A stretch of DNA of 64,000 nucleotides from Schlegelella_A sp036496385. GTDB taxonomy: Bacteria; Pseudomonadota; Gammaproteobacteria; Burkholderiales; Burkholderiaceae_C. This document shows positions 42,940 through 51,823 of this stretch, piece after piece. Within the stretch, counting starts at the first letter, position 1; every line of letters begins with the position of its first letter. The notes below the pieces were generated by a model. That model was not told the origin of the DNA. It did not search any database and saw nothing but the letters and a program-made list of their open reading frames with translations. The position numbers and the translations under genes were made by a program. Where the stretch lies: assembly GCA_036496385.1 (NCBI GenBank), contig DASXLD010000004.1:1-64000 (forward strand). Direction: 5' to 3'.

Positions 42940-45531
42940 CTAGAGATCCGCGGCCTGACGCAGCGTCTGCACCACCGGCCTTCGCAGCACCTCGCGCAAG
43001 CCCCACCACCCCGCCGCCAGCGCCAGCACCGCACCGGCCGCCGCGCCGGCGAGGGGAACGACCGGCGAGGGATTCCAGCTGAACTCGAAGACCCAGCGCG
43101 CCAGTGCCCAGCTGACGACGATCGCAGCGAGCGAGGCCAACAGCCCGGCGAGCGCACCGACGCCGAGCAGCTCGACACGCTGCACCTGCGCGAGCAGCCT
43201 GGCGCTGGCGCCGAGCGCGCGCATCACCGCGAACTCTCGCGCCCGCGATTCGCGCGTCGCACTGACCGCGGCGAACAGGACGACGAGCCCGGCCGCGAGC
43301 GTGAATCCGAACAGGAACTCGACCGCGCGGACGACCTGGTCGAGGACGCGCTGCACCTGCGCGATCGACGCCGATACGTCGATCGAAGTGATGTTCGGAA
43401 AGTCGCGGCTGATGGCGTTGTCGAACCCCGGCGTCTCCGGCGCGCGGTAGGCGGCGATGTAGCTCACCGGTGCGTCGACCATCGTCGCGGTCGGGAAGAG
43501 GACGAAGAAGTTGACGCGCATCGACGACCAGTCGACCTTGCGCAGGCTCGTGATGCGGCCTTCGATCGGCGTTCCGCCGAGGTCGAAGCGCAACGTGTCG
43601 CCGAGCTTCAGGCCGAGCGTCTCGGCGAGGCCCTCCTCGACGCTCAGGCCGCCCGCCTCGTTGGCCGTCCAGCGCCCTGCCGAGACCTGGTTGTGCTCGG
43701 GCAGCGTCGCGCTGTGACTGAGGTTGAACTCGCGATCGACGAGCCGACGCGCGCGCGGGTCGGCGTAGTCGTCGGGCGCGACCGGCTTGCCGTCGACCGC
43801 GACGAGGCGGCCGCGGATCATCGGGAACCAGTCGTAGCGCTTGACGCCGGACGCGCGCAGCTTGTCCTGGAACGCCTCGGCCTGCGGCGGCTGGACGTTG
43901 ATGACGAAGCGGTTCGGCGCATCCTTCGGCGTCGCCTCGCGCCAGCTCGAGACGAGATCGGTGCGAAGCAGCGCGAGCAGGACCAGCGCCAGCAGGCCAA
44001 CCGCGAGCGCCGAGACCTGCAGCACGGCGAACGCCGGCCGCGCCGCGAGCTGCCGCGTCGCGAGGATGAGCCAGCGCGGCGCGCGCGCGTCGGGCACCGA
44101 GCGACGAAGGACGACGAGCGCGAGCCACGACAGCAGCGCGAACACGCAGACCGCCCCGGCGAAGCCGCCGACCGCGATCAGGCCGAGCTTGAAATCGCTC
44201 GCGACGGCGAGCAGCAGCGCCGCGAAGCCGAGCGTGCCGGCGCCGAGGACGGCGATCGATGCCGGCTTGATGGCGCCGACGTCGCGCCGGATCACGCGCA
44301 GCGGCGGCACTTGCGCGAGCTGCAGCACCGGCGGCAGGCCGAAGGCGAACAGCAGCGTGAAGCCGACGCCGGCACCGAACAGCGCCGGCCAGAGACCCGG
44401 CGGCGGCAGCACCGCCTCGACCAGGCCGGCGAGCAACCAGACGAAGACGTAGTGGACGGCGAAGCCGAGGACGAGCCCGGCGACGCTCGCGACGACGCCG
44501 ACGAGCGCGAACTCGACGAGGTACTGCAGCGCGATCGTTCGCTGCGCCAGGCCGAGCACGCGCAGCATGGCGCAATCGTCGAGATGGCGGCCGGCGAAGT
44601 CGCGCGAAGCGATGCCGACCGCGACCGCGGCGAGCAGTGCGGCCAGCAACGCGACCAGGTTGAGGAACTTCTCGGCGCGGTCGAGCGTCTGCCGCATCTC
44701 GGGCCGGCCGGTGGCGAGCGATTCGATGCGGATGCCGCGCAGGCTCGCCGCCTTGATCTCGTTCTCGGCCCAGGCGACGAACTCAGCCACCTTGGCGTCG
44801 TTCGCGGCGTCGGCGGCGACCGCGAGCCGGTACGAGATGCGGCTCGCCGGCTGCACCAGGCCCGTGGCAGGAAGATCGGCCTCGTTCAGCATCACGCGCG
44901 GCGCGAGGCTCGCGAAGCCGGTGCCGCGGTCGGGCTCGATGACGATGACGCGTGCGATCGTGAGCCGGGCATCGCCGAGCAGCAGCGCATCGCCGATCGC
45001 GAGGCCGAGCGAATCGAGCACCCCGGCATCGACCCAGACCGTACCGGGTGCTGGCGCAGCAGCGACGTCGACCTCCTTCTCGCCCGCGCCGCCGCGCACG
45101 CGGAGCTTGCCGCGCAGGGGGTAGGCGTCGCTCACGGCCTTGACGCTGACGAGCCGCGTCGCGCCGCCTTTCTCGTCGGGGGCGCGGCCCATGCTCGGAA
45201 AGTTAGCCGCCGTCGCGGTGACGAGGCCGAGCGCGTGCGCCTTCGCCGCGAAGCCGGCCGGCGCCGGCTGGTCGCTCGAGACGATCGCGTCGCCGCCGAG
45301 CAGCTGGCGCGCATCGCGGGCAAGACCACCGTTGATCCGGTCGGCGAAAAAGCCGACCGCCGTCAGCGCCGCAACCGCGAGCGTCACCGCGACGACCAGC
45401 AGGCGCAGCTCGCCGGCGCGAAAGTCGCGCCCGAGCTGGCGCCAGCCGAGCTGCCATGCCGACGGCCGAAGCGGCTCGGAAAGACGACCGGTTTCGCGCG
45501 GCGTGGCGCTGGCCATGGCGGGGTGGGTCAT
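42940..45531 (-). CDS. Large FtsX/MacB-type ABC transporter permease
   Basis: This is an 863-residue membrane protein with two FtsX units: one N-terminal helix, a large periplasmic domain, helices near 260-360, a second middle block near 400-480, and a C-terminal FtsX domain (LFGFTLAAGLVVLFAAVSATRESRAREFAVMRALGAS). This is the layout of YbbP-type permeases, which work with a YbbA-like ATPase in lipid or lipoprotein trafficking. The ATPase gene is not adjacent, nor a TesA-like lipase, so the partner must lie elsewhere. Confidence 0.88.
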   Translation of the reverse strand: MTHPAMASATPRETGRLSEPLRPSAWQLGWRQLGRDFRAGELRLLVVAVTLAVAALTAVGFFADRINGGLARDARQLLGGDAIVSSDQPAPAGFAAKAHALGLVTATAANFPSMGRAPDEKGGATRLVSVKAVSDAYPLRGKLRVRGGAGEKEVDVAAAPAPGTVWVDAGVLDSLGLAIGDALLLGDARLTIARVIVIEPDRGTGFASLAPRVMLNEADLPATGLVQPASRISYRLAVAADAANDAKVAEFVAWAENEIKAASLRGIRIESLATGRPEMRQTLDRAEKFLNLVALLAALLAAVAVGIASRDFAGRHLDDCAMLRVLGLAQRTIALQYLVEFALVGVVASVAGLVLGFAVHYVFVWLLAGLVEAVLPPPGLWPALFGAGVGFTLLFAFGLPPVLQLAQVPPLRVIRRDVGAIKPASIAVLGAGTLGFAALLLAVASDFKLGLIAVGGFAGAVCVFALLSWLALVVLRRSVPDARAPRWLILATRQLAARPAFAVLQVSALAVGLLALVLLALLRTDLVSSWREATPKDAPNRFVINVQPPQAEAFQDKLRASGVKRYDWFPMIRGRLVAVDGKPVAPDDYADPRARRLVDREFNLSHSATLPEHNQVSAGRWTANEAGGLSVEEGLAETLGLKLGDTLRFDLGGTPIEGRITSLRKVDWSSMRVNFFVLFPTATMVDAPVSYIAAYRAPETPGFDNAISRDFPNITSIDVSASIAQVQRVLDQVVRAVEFLFGFTLAAGLVVLFAAVSATRESRAREFAVMRALGASARLLAQVQRVELLGVGALAGLLASLAAIVVSWALARWVFEFSWNPSPVVPLAGAAAGAVLALAAGWWGLREVLRRPVVQTLRQAADL

Positions 45532-45614
45532 CGTCCGCAGAAGGTACACGACTCGCGAACGTTGCGTGCAAGGAGGTTGAATCGGAACTCCCACCGGCGG
45601 TGCTCCAATGCCGC

Positions 45615-46478
45615 ATGGACACGCCGCTGCCTTCGCTATTCGTCTCGCACGGCTCGCCGATGATCGCGCTCGAGCCGGGCGCCGCGGGCGCCTTCATGCA
45701 GCGCCTCGGCCCCGTCATCGACGCCGAGTTCGGCCGCCCGAGGGCGATCGTCACCGTCTCTGCGCACACCGCGGCCCGGGTTCCGGTCGTTCTCGCAGCG
45801 CCGCGCCACGAGGCGATCTACGACTTCGGCGGCTTCGATCCGACGCTGCGGACGCTGCGCTACGACGCCGCCGGCGACCCGGCGCTCGCCGCACGGCTGC
45901 TGCAGCTCCTGCAATCGGCGGGGATCGCCGCGCACAGCATCGATCAGGGCGGGCTCGACCATGGCGCCTGGACGGCGCTTCGCTTTCTCTACCCCGCCGC
46001 CGACATTCCGGTCGTACCGCTCGCCTTCGTGCCGAGCGACCCGCCGGCGGCACAGTTCGCGCTCGGCGAGGCGCTCCGGCCGCTGGCCCGCGAAGGCGTG
46101 CTTGTCCTCGGCAGCGGCAGCATCACGCACAACCTGCGGCGGCTGTTCGCGGCGGGCCTCACGCCGCTCGCCGAGCAGCCGGAGCTCGACGACAACGCCG
46201 AGTTCCGGCACTGGATCGCAGCGCGCGCGGCGGCGCGCGACTGGAACGCGCTCTTCGCGTACCGCAGCCAGGCGCCGCATGCGGTCGCGATGCATCCGAC
46301 CGACGAGCACCTGCTGCCGTGGTATGTCGCTGCCGGCGTCGGCGGCCGCGATGCGGCGCCGCTGCGCATCCACGACGGCGCGACGATGGGCAGCCTCGGC
46401 ATGGACGCGTACGCGTTCGGCGCTGCCGCCGACAAGCTCGCGAACGCGGTCGCTCGCGGCGAGCCGCAGCCCGCGTAG
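45615..46478 (+). CDS. LigB/DODA-type extradiol dioxygenase
   Basis: This 287-residue protein of the class III extradiol dioxygenase family (YgiD-like, 4,5-DOPA dioxygenase group) has FVSHGSPMIALEPG (iron-ligand His), RAIVTVSAHTAARVPVV and GGLDHGAWTALRFLYP. VLGSGSITHNLRR and PHAVAMHPTDEHLLPWY complete the set. YgiD cleaves catechol-type rings such as DOPA. No other aromatic pathway genes are near, so the physiological substrate is open. Confidence 0.9.
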   Translation: MDTPLPSLFVSHGSPMIALEPGAAGAFMQRLGPVIDAEFGRPRAIVTVSAHTAARVPVVLAAPRHEAIYDFGGFDPTLRTLRYDAAGDPALAARLLQLLQSAGIAAHSIDQGGLDHGAWTALRFLYPAADIPVVPLAFVPSDPPAAQFALGEALRPLAREGVLVLGSGSITHNLRRLFAAGLTPLAEQPELDDNAEFRHWIAARAAARDWNALFAYRSQAPHAVAMHPTDEHLLPWYVAAGVGGRDAAPLRIHDGATMGSLGMDAYAFGAAADKLANAVARGEPQPA

Positions 46479-46498
46479 CGAGGAGTCGGCCGCGGTCG

Positions 46499-47602
46499 TC
46501 AGCGCGCCTTCGGCATGCTGCCGACGACGCCTTCGGCGAGCCAGTCCATCGTCTTGATCTGCGCATCGCCGAGCACCCCTCGAGCGAGGCGGAGCGCGCC
46601 TTGGTTGTCGCGCAGCGGCGCCGCGAACGGCACGAGCTTGCCGGCGACGATCTCGGCCCGGCGCGCCGCGAGGCCTGTGGCCGCCTCGCGCGGCAGGTCG
46701 GCGGCGACGGCGTCGACGTCGACCATGCCGCTCGCGATGCCGCCCCAGACCGGCTCGGGCTTCCAGGTGCCGTTCAGCACGCTCTCGGCGACACGCGTGT
46801 AGAAGTCGCCCCAACGGTGGACGATCGCGACGAGCTGGGCGTCGGGAGCGAACGCGCGCATGTCGCTCGGATAGGCGACGACACGAACGCCCCGACTGCG
46901 AAAGCTCGCCTGCGCCGCCTGGGCGACCGCGGTCGACGCGCTGTGGTGGGTGAGGACGTCGGCGCCCTGGTCGATCAGTGTCTGCGCCGCGGCGCGCTCT
47001 TTCGCGGGATCGAACCAGGTGTCGAGCCAGACGACATGCACCGTCGCCTTCGGATTGGCCGCGCGCATGCCGAGCGCGAACGCGTTGATGCCCTGCACGA
47101 CCTCGGGAACCGGAAAGCCGGCGACGTAGCCGGCGACGCCGCTCCTGCTCGTCTTCCCGGCCAGCCAGCCCGCGAGCCAGCGCGCCTCGTAGTAGCGCGC
47201 GTCGTAGGTCGCGAGGTTCGGCGCGGTCTTGTAGCCGCCGGCATGCTCGAAGCGGACGCGCGGGAAGTCGGCGGCGACGCGCAGCGCCGGCTCGAGATAG
47301 CCGAAGCTGGTCGCGAAGACGAGGCCGGCACCCTGCGCGACGAGATCGCGCATGACGCGCTCGGCGTCGGCGCCCTCGGCGACCGACTCGACGGCGATCG
47401 TCTTCACGCGCGGGCCGAGGGCGCGTTCCATCGCGCGCCGGCCGAGCTCGTGCTGGTAGGTCCAGCCGGCCTCGCCGATCGGTGTCACGTAGACGAAGCC
47501 GACGACCAGCGGCGGCGCCGAAGATCCGGCGGGAAGCGCAGCGGTGAGCGCAGCGAGCGCGAACAGCGCGCGCGCGCCGACGCCGATGAGGTTTTGCAGC
47601 AT
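46499..47602 (-). CDS. BMP-family substrate-binding protein, orphan
   Basis: This 367-residue periplasmic binding protein is of the basic membrane protein (BmpA/PnrA) family, whose members bind purine nucleosides. The start at 47602 is preferred because GAGGA lies at the right distance; an upstream ATG at 47617 has no such site. Signal peptide about 1-28. The family pattern is VGFVYVTPIGEAGWTYQHELG, RFEHAGGYKTAPN and VWLDTWFDPAKERAAAQTLI. It is related to the BMP protein at 55935-57122 but has no permease or ATPase beside it, so it may share that transporter. Confidence 0.9.
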   Translation of the reverse strand: MLQNLIGVGARALFALAALTAALPAGSSAPPLVVGFVYVTPIGEAGWTYQHELGRRAMERALGPRVKTIAVESVAEGADAERVMRDLVAQGAGLVFATSFGYLEPALRVAADFPRVRFEHAGGYKTAPNLATYDARYYEARWLAGWLAGKTSRSGVAGYVAGFPVPEVVQGINAFALGMRAANPKATVHVVWLDTWFDPAKERAAAQTLIDQGADVLTHHSASTAVAQAAQASFRSRGVRVVAYPSDMRAFAPDAQLVAIVHRWGDFYTRVAESVLNGTWKPEPVWGGIASGMVDVDAVAADLPREAATGLAARRAEIVAGKLVPFAAPLRDNQGALRLARGVLGDAQIKTMDWLAEGVVGSMPKAR

Positions 47603-47686
47603 GGTTGTCCTCGACATGGCCCGCAGGGAAGCGCCGCCGCGGCGGGCGCGCGACGGTCGGCGAATGATAGGAGGCGCGGGCGTCCG

Positions 47687-48235
47687 CTACGGGACGCGGA
47701 CGTAGCGGCCGTCGAACAGGACGGTCCAGGTCCGGCCGGCGTCGACGGAGCTCTCCCAGAGCTGTCGCACCGAGCCGTCGGCCGCGGGCGTCCATGTGAT
47801 TCGCTGCTGCACGGTCTTGGCCGGGTCGATCGGGCTCGGCCCGGTCATCGCCATCACCATGCTGCGCTCGGCGAAGCCGCCGGTGAGCATCAGCAGCGTG
47901 CCGCTGTTGTCGACCCAGGTCTGGTGCCAGTGGCGATCGCCGGTGTCGTAGATGTTGAGGCTCTTTCCGGTGACGCCGCCGCCGCCACTCCACTCCTCGA
48001 GCAGCGCGCAACCGTCGGCGATCACCTGGATCCGGTTCTCGCCGGCCTTCTTGCCCGACGGCACGTAGACCTCCCAGTGGCCAACCCAGAAGTCGAACTG
48101 GCGGTGCTCGACCGATTGGCACGACGTCCCGGTCACGGTGGCCTGCGCGTAAGCGACGCCGGGATTCGAGACCCATCCTCCTGCCGCGATGACGGCGGCG
48201 ACGACGGCGATTCGGCGGCGGCAGAGAGCGGCCAT
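47687..48235 (-). CDS. Secreted hypothetical protein with FDFWVGHWEVY motif
   Basis: This 182-residue protein has a signal peptide (about 1-30, ending AYAQA). The mature domain starts HRQFDFWVGHWEVY and contains ADGCALLEEWSG, FAERSMVMAMTGPSP and an ending WTVLFDGRYVR. The motif set resembles small lipocalin-like beta-barrel proteins (DUF1579 type) of unknown role. There are only two cysteines. It lies 69 bp upstream of nothing co-directional except the BMP gene, so cotranscription is possible. Confidence 0.75.
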   Translation of the reverse strand: MAALCRRRIAVVAAVIAAGGWVSNPGVAYAQATVTGTSCQSVEHRQFDFWVGHWEVYVPSGKKAGENRIQVIADGCALLEEWSGGGGVTGKSLNIYDTGDRHWHQTWVDNSGTLLMLTGGFAERSMVMAMTGPSPIDPAKTVQQRITWTPAADGSVRQLWESSVDAGRTWTVLFDGRYVRVP

Positions 48236-48405
48236 GGAGAGCTCCGGAATACGACGCGAGACGCGGGCGATTCTCGCGCGGTTGCTGCGCTCCGCGGCGC
48301 GCGGCGGCGGGCGGCGGCGAGCGGCAGCCCACGCAGTTCGAAGACGCGGCTCGGGGCGCCGCGCACGCCGCTGCGGCCGTCGTCGCCGGTGCCGGTCGTC
48401 CGAGG

Positions 48406-48852
48406 TCAGCGCCGCTCCGAGACGAGGCCGGCCTTGTCGGCGCCGAGCTCGACGACGTTGCCCGCCGCAGGCTGCGGCTCGACCCGCAGCAGATGGCCTT
48501 GCACCCCGGCACCGACGTCCATCTGCAGCTGGCGGTAGCGGATCGTTCCCGTGACCTTGGCATCGGATTGCAGCTCGAGCCGATGCTCGACGTCGAGGTC
48601 GCCGACGACGGTGCCGTTGATCACCGCGTCGCCGCAGCGGATCGAGCCCTCGATGCGTCCCTTGGCCGAGAGGACGAGCAGCGCCGGCGCCTTGGCGTCG
48701 GGCGTCCGGCCGGTCACGTCGCCGTGGACGCAGCCGTCGATTCGCATGCCGCCCGTGAAGACGACGTCGCCCGTGATCTCGACGCCCTCGGCGATCAGCG
48801 TCGACAGCTGCGCCATCTTGATGAACGGCCGCTTCTTGGCATTTGCGAACAT
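48406..48852 (-). CDS. Bactofilin, polymer-forming cytoskeletal protein
   Basis: This 148-residue protein of the bactofilin family is a beta-helical protein that self-assembles into filaments and localises cell-wall enzymes. Family features are LIAEGVEITGDVVFTGGMRI, the repeating GxxxGx(I/V) beta-helix turns (GRIEGSIRCGDAVINGTVVG) and a flexible end. AAGGAGC precedes the ATG. It forms a set with the membrane coiled-coil protein and M23 peptidase immediately upstream on the same strand. Confidence 0.93.
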   Translation of the reverse strand: MFANAKKRPFIKMAQLSTLIAEGVEITGDVVFTGGMRIDGCVHGDVTGRTPDAKAPALLVLSAKGRIEGSIRCGDAVINGTVVGDLDVEHRLELQSDAKVTGTIRYRQLQMDVGAGVQGHLLRVEPQPAAGNVVELGADKAGLVSERR

Positions 48853-48865
48853 GGCTCGCTCCTTT

Positions 48866-49258
48866 TCAGTGTTTGCGACCCTCGCGGGCCTTGCGAAAGA
48901 ATGTCAGCTCGTCCTGCGACTCGTTGAGCTTCTGGTTGAGCGAATCGACCTGGTGCTCGAGCTCCTGGCCGCGCGCCTCGGCGATGCGCAGCGCGGCCCT
49001 TGCCTGCTCGAGCTGCCGGCGCGCCTGCAGCAGCTCGACGCTCGGCGGTGCCGCCGCGCGAACGACGACCGGCGGTGCGTTCTCGCGCAGCAGCTCGCCG
49101 GCGCCGAGCCCTGCCGCCAGAGCGGCGACGACGAGCGCACCGACGATCACGAGCCAGCGCCCGCGCTTGCGACGGGGCGCGAGGGTCAGGCCGACATGGG
49201 TGAGATCGTGCGTCGCCGTGCGCCCGAATCCGGTCGGCATCGCCAGCGTTCCGCTCAC
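48866..49258 (-). CDS. Membrane-anchored coiled-coil protein of the bactofilin module
   Basis: This 130-residue protein has one transmembrane helix (about 35-57, WLVIVGALVVAALAAGLGAG) and a C-terminal coiled coil of about 65 residues (QARRQLEQARAALRIAEARG, EHQVDSLNQKLNESQDELTF). The GTG start at 49258 overlaps the M23 peptidase stop as GTGA; an ATG at 49240 is an alternative. Orientation suggests a cytoplasmic N-terminus and a periplasmic coil. It could couple bactofilin filaments to the peptidase across the membrane, which is inference from gene order. Confidence 0.75.
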   Translation of the reverse strand: MSGTLAMPTGFGRTATHDLTHVGLTLAPRRKRGRWLVIVGALVVAALAAGLGAGELLRENAPPVVVRAAAPPSVELLQARRQLEQARAALRIAEARGQELEHQVDSLNQKLNESQDELTFFRKAREGRKH

Positions 49259-50163
49259 AGGCCGGCGAGGTAGCGCCTCGGGTCGACGTGATCGCCGGCG
49301 CGCAGCACCTCGAAGTGCAGGTGCGGCCCGGTCGCGCGGCCGGTCGAGCCGACCATCGCGATGCGGTCGCCGGGGACGACGACCTGGCCGGCGTGCACGA
49401 GCAGCTCCGACGCGTGCGCGTAGCGCGTCGACAGGCCGTTGCCGTGGTCGATCTCGACGACCCAGCCGTAGTCGTGCTTGAAACCGGCGAAGGCGACGAT
49501 GCCGCCCGCCGCCGCAGCGATCGGCGTGCCGGCGCGGGCGGCGAAATCGAGGCCGGCGTGGAACGCGTGGGTGTGGGCGAACGGATCGATGCGGTTGCCG
49601 AACGTCGACGTCAGCTCGGCACCGGCGATCGGCAGCCGCGTCGGCAAGCGCATCAGCTCGAGCGACTGCTGCGCCGCGGCGTTGGCCACCGTCGTGATCT
49701 GCCGCTCGACGCGGGCGAGCTGCTCGTCGAGCGCGCCGAGGTTGGCGGCGCCGGTGCGCGCCGGCAAGAGCGGGCCACCGCTCGCGCCGACGGGCTCGCG
49801 CGGCGGGTCGGGTTCGGCACGCGCCGGCGCGGGCGCCGCCGTCGGTGGTCGCTCGGACTTCAGCACGCCGATCTTCCGGCTCAGCTGCGCCGCTTCGCTT
49901 TCGAGCCGGAACAGACGCGCCGAGATGGCGCCGACCTGCTCGAGCGTGAATGGCAGCGCGAGAGGCTCGGCTGCCGTTGCGGCGGCGGACGCCGTCGCCG
50001 GCAGCGAGCGCATCGCCAGCTCGGCGAACCAGTAGCCGACGGCACCGCCCGAAGCGAGCAACGCCAGGGCGGCGAGGCCCGCCAGCGCAATCAGCGGCCG
50101 GACCGAGAGGGTCCGCACCCGCGACCGGCTCGTCGCGCCGGTGGCAATCATCACGAAGGCCAT
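49255..50163 (-). CDS. M23-family peptidoglycan endopeptidase
   Basis: This 302-residue membrane-anchored peptidase has an N-terminal helix (about 24-45) and a linker with a coiled coil. The M23 domain (about 190-300) carries metal ligands: HAGLDFAARAGTPI (His and Asp), ITRYAHAS-like STRYAHASEL (catalytic His) and GPHLHFEV. These enzymes cut peptidoglycan crosslinks in the periplasm. The start has AGGAG at the right distance. It resembles the LmdC-type peptidase that works with bactofilin BacA in shape control. Confidence 0.92.
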   Translation of the reverse strand: MAFVMIATGATSRSRVRTLSVRPLIALAGLAALALLASGGAVGYWFAELAMRSLPATASAAATAAEPLALPFTLEQVGAISARLFRLESEAAQLSRKIGVLKSERPPTAAPAPARAEPDPPREPVGASGGPLLPARTGAANLGALDEQLARVERQITTVANAAAQQSLELMRLPTRLPIAGAELTSTFGNRIDPFAHTHAFHAGLDFAARAGTPIAAAAGGIVAFAGFKHDYGWVVEIDHGNGLSTRYAHASELLVHAGQVVVPGDRIAMVGSTGRATGPHLHFEVLRAGDHVDPRRYLAGL

Positions 50164-50640
50164 GCCCTCTCCTACGAACCGTTGCGGCCTGGTGCGCCGC
50201 GACCGCCGGTGGCGCGCCCAGCGGCACCCCCGATGCGGCCGATCCTACGAGGCATGGCCGCGTTCGCGGCGGCTCGGCGCTGCAACGGTTTGTTCGGCGC
50301 CGAAACGTTGGCGCAAGTTCACGTTCGTCCCGGGCGACGTGTTGCAAGAGGTAGCCGATCGCAAGCGAATGGCGGGTTTGCATCTCCCGTCGCGACGACT
50401 GGTCGGAAATTTCCGGCACGGCTTGCGGAGCCAGGCCGACAGACCGGCTCCGGACAATCCCCTACCTTCGCACCATGGCATGGAGACGGCATTGGACCGT
50501 CTTTCCCCTGGCTGCCCGGGCGGCCGCCGCAATCGTGACAGGATGTATTGCCGACCCGGTCGATCGGGACCATGATCAAGGCGACCGCGGCGCCTCGGGC
50601 GCTTGGCCGTCTCACTCTTGAACGCGAAGGGTCCCACCTG
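50164..50640. other. Gap between the M23 peptidase and a small ORF
   Basis: This 477-bp stretch is the longest gap in the window. It has lower coding quality and holds a perfect 12-bp palindrome CGGAAATTTCCG at 50404-50415. A short open frame at 50475-50621 would encode 48 residues starting MAWRRHWTVFPLAARAAAAIVTGC, a signal-like start with a TGC lipobox but no ribosome binding site. No RNA gene, repeat or terminator was recognised. Promoters for both flanking genes should be here. Confidence 0.5.
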
Positions 50641-50904
50641 ATGGACATCCTCGATCCCACCGACTGGCGGAGCCGATGCGCGCAGCGCATCGCCGAGCTC
50701 GACCAGGAAATCTCGCGCATCGAGGCCGAGCGCCTCGCCAAGGATGTCTACGCGTTCGAACGCACCCGCGCGATGAGCCCCGAAGCGGCAGCCGAGTTCA
50801 TCTCGGCGGAAATGGCCCGCCCCGACCGCGCACCGTTCGAGCGACGCGCGCAATCGCGCGCGCCCGCACGTGGCGCCGGCGAGGCGGCGAGCGGCGCTGG
50901 CTAG
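50641..50904 (+). CDS. Small hypothetical protein, possibly coiled-coil
   Basis: This 87-residue protein of unknown family has a helical first half (WRSRCAQRIAELDQEISRIEAERLAKDVYAFERTRAM) with heptad-like spacing, then a basic Arg/Ala-rich tail of low complexity. The ATG at 50641 follows GAAGGG by 9 bases; an earlier in-frame ATG at 50572 is possible. The end overlaps the DUF2785 gene by 35 bp. Whether it is expressed is uncertain. Confidence 0.5.
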   Translation: MDILDPTDWRSRCAQRIAELDQEISRIEAERLAKDVYAFERTRAMSPEAAAEFISAEMARPDRAPFERRAQSRAPARGAGEAASGAG

Positions 50905-51805
50905 GGTCCGGCGCGCTGTCGCGTTCCGCCTTCTCGGCAGCGCCTGGCTGCTGCTCGGCTGCGGCGTCGCAGCGGCCGCCTGTCCACCGGCCGGAATGAA
51001 CCGGGCAGCGCTCGACGCGCTGCAACACGCCGACTGGAAGCTCGACGACGACGGTCGCCGCCAGACGCTCGCGATCGAGCTGCTCGACTGCCTCGGCGCC
51101 GCCGACCCGGCGCTGCGCGACGACCTCGCGTTCGCCGCGCTCTCGCGCTGGGCCCGGCAACGCCAGCTCAGCCCGGCGACGCTCGAGACCCTGCGCGCGA
51201 CGCTGATCGCGCGCCTGGCGCCGGAGCGCGCCGACTCGGCCGGATTTGGACAGCCGTTTGCGGCGCTCGCGCTCGCTGAGGTGGCGCGTGCCGATCGCAT
51301 CGTGCCGTTCCTTTCGCCCGACGAGCGCGCCGAGATGGTCCGGGCCGGCACTGCGTACCTCGGCGCGGTGCGCGACTATCGCGGCTTCGATCCGCGCGAA
51401 GGCTGGCGCCACGGCGTTGCCCACGGCGCCGACCTGATGCTGCAGCTGGCGCTGAATCCGGCGCTCGATCGCGCCCAGCTCGACGCCCTCCTCGCCGCGA
51501 TCGCCGTGCAGGTGATGCCGGCCGATCACTTCTACATCTACGGCGAAGGCGATCGCCTGATGACGCCGGTGTTCTACATCGGCAGGCGCGGCGCACTCAC
51601 GACCACCGAGTGGAACGCGTGGTTCGGCGCGCTCGCCGCGAGCCGCCCCAAGCCCGACGCTGCGACGCTGACGTCGCTCGCCGCCCATCACGACCTTGCC
51701 GCGTTCCTGCTGCCGCTCTATGCGGCCCTCAAGGAGCAAGGCACGGCCGAGATGCAGGCGCGCATGCTGCCGGGCGTGACGGCAGCGTTGCAGTCGCTCG
51801 ACTAG
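50870..51805 (+). CDS. DUF2785 domain protein, exported
   Basis: This 311-residue protein has an N-terminal signal (about 15-38) with LLGCGVAAAAC, which could be a lipobox (LLGC) or an ordinary cleavage site. The DUF2785 region carries EGWRHGVAHGADLMLQLALNP and the conserved FYIYGEGDRLMTPVFYI. Helical throughout, function unknown. The GTG start at 50870 overlaps the small upstream ORF; no other start codon lies nearby in frame. Confidence 0.78.
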   Translation: MAPARRRAALARVRRAVAFRLLGSAWLLLGCGVAAAACPPAGMNRAALDALQHADWKLDDDGRRQTLAIELLDCLGAADPALRDDLAFAALSRWARQRQLSPATLETLRATLIARLAPERADSAGFGQPFAALALAEVARADRIVPFLSPDERAEMVRAGTAYLGAVRDYRGFDPREGWRHGVAHGADLMLQLALNPALDRAQLDALLAAIAVQVMPADHFYIYGEGDRLMTPVFYIGRRGALTTTEWNAWFGALAASRPKPDAATLTSLAAHHDLAAFLLPLYAALKEQGTAEMQARMLPGVTAALQSLD

Positions 51806-51823
51806 CCGCGCTTGGCGACTGCG

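Noticed and set aside
50245..51351. A 368-residue minus-strand open frame opposite the DUF2785 gene
   Set aside because: Composition is low-complexity Ser/Arg/Ala, with no domain or ribosome binding site.
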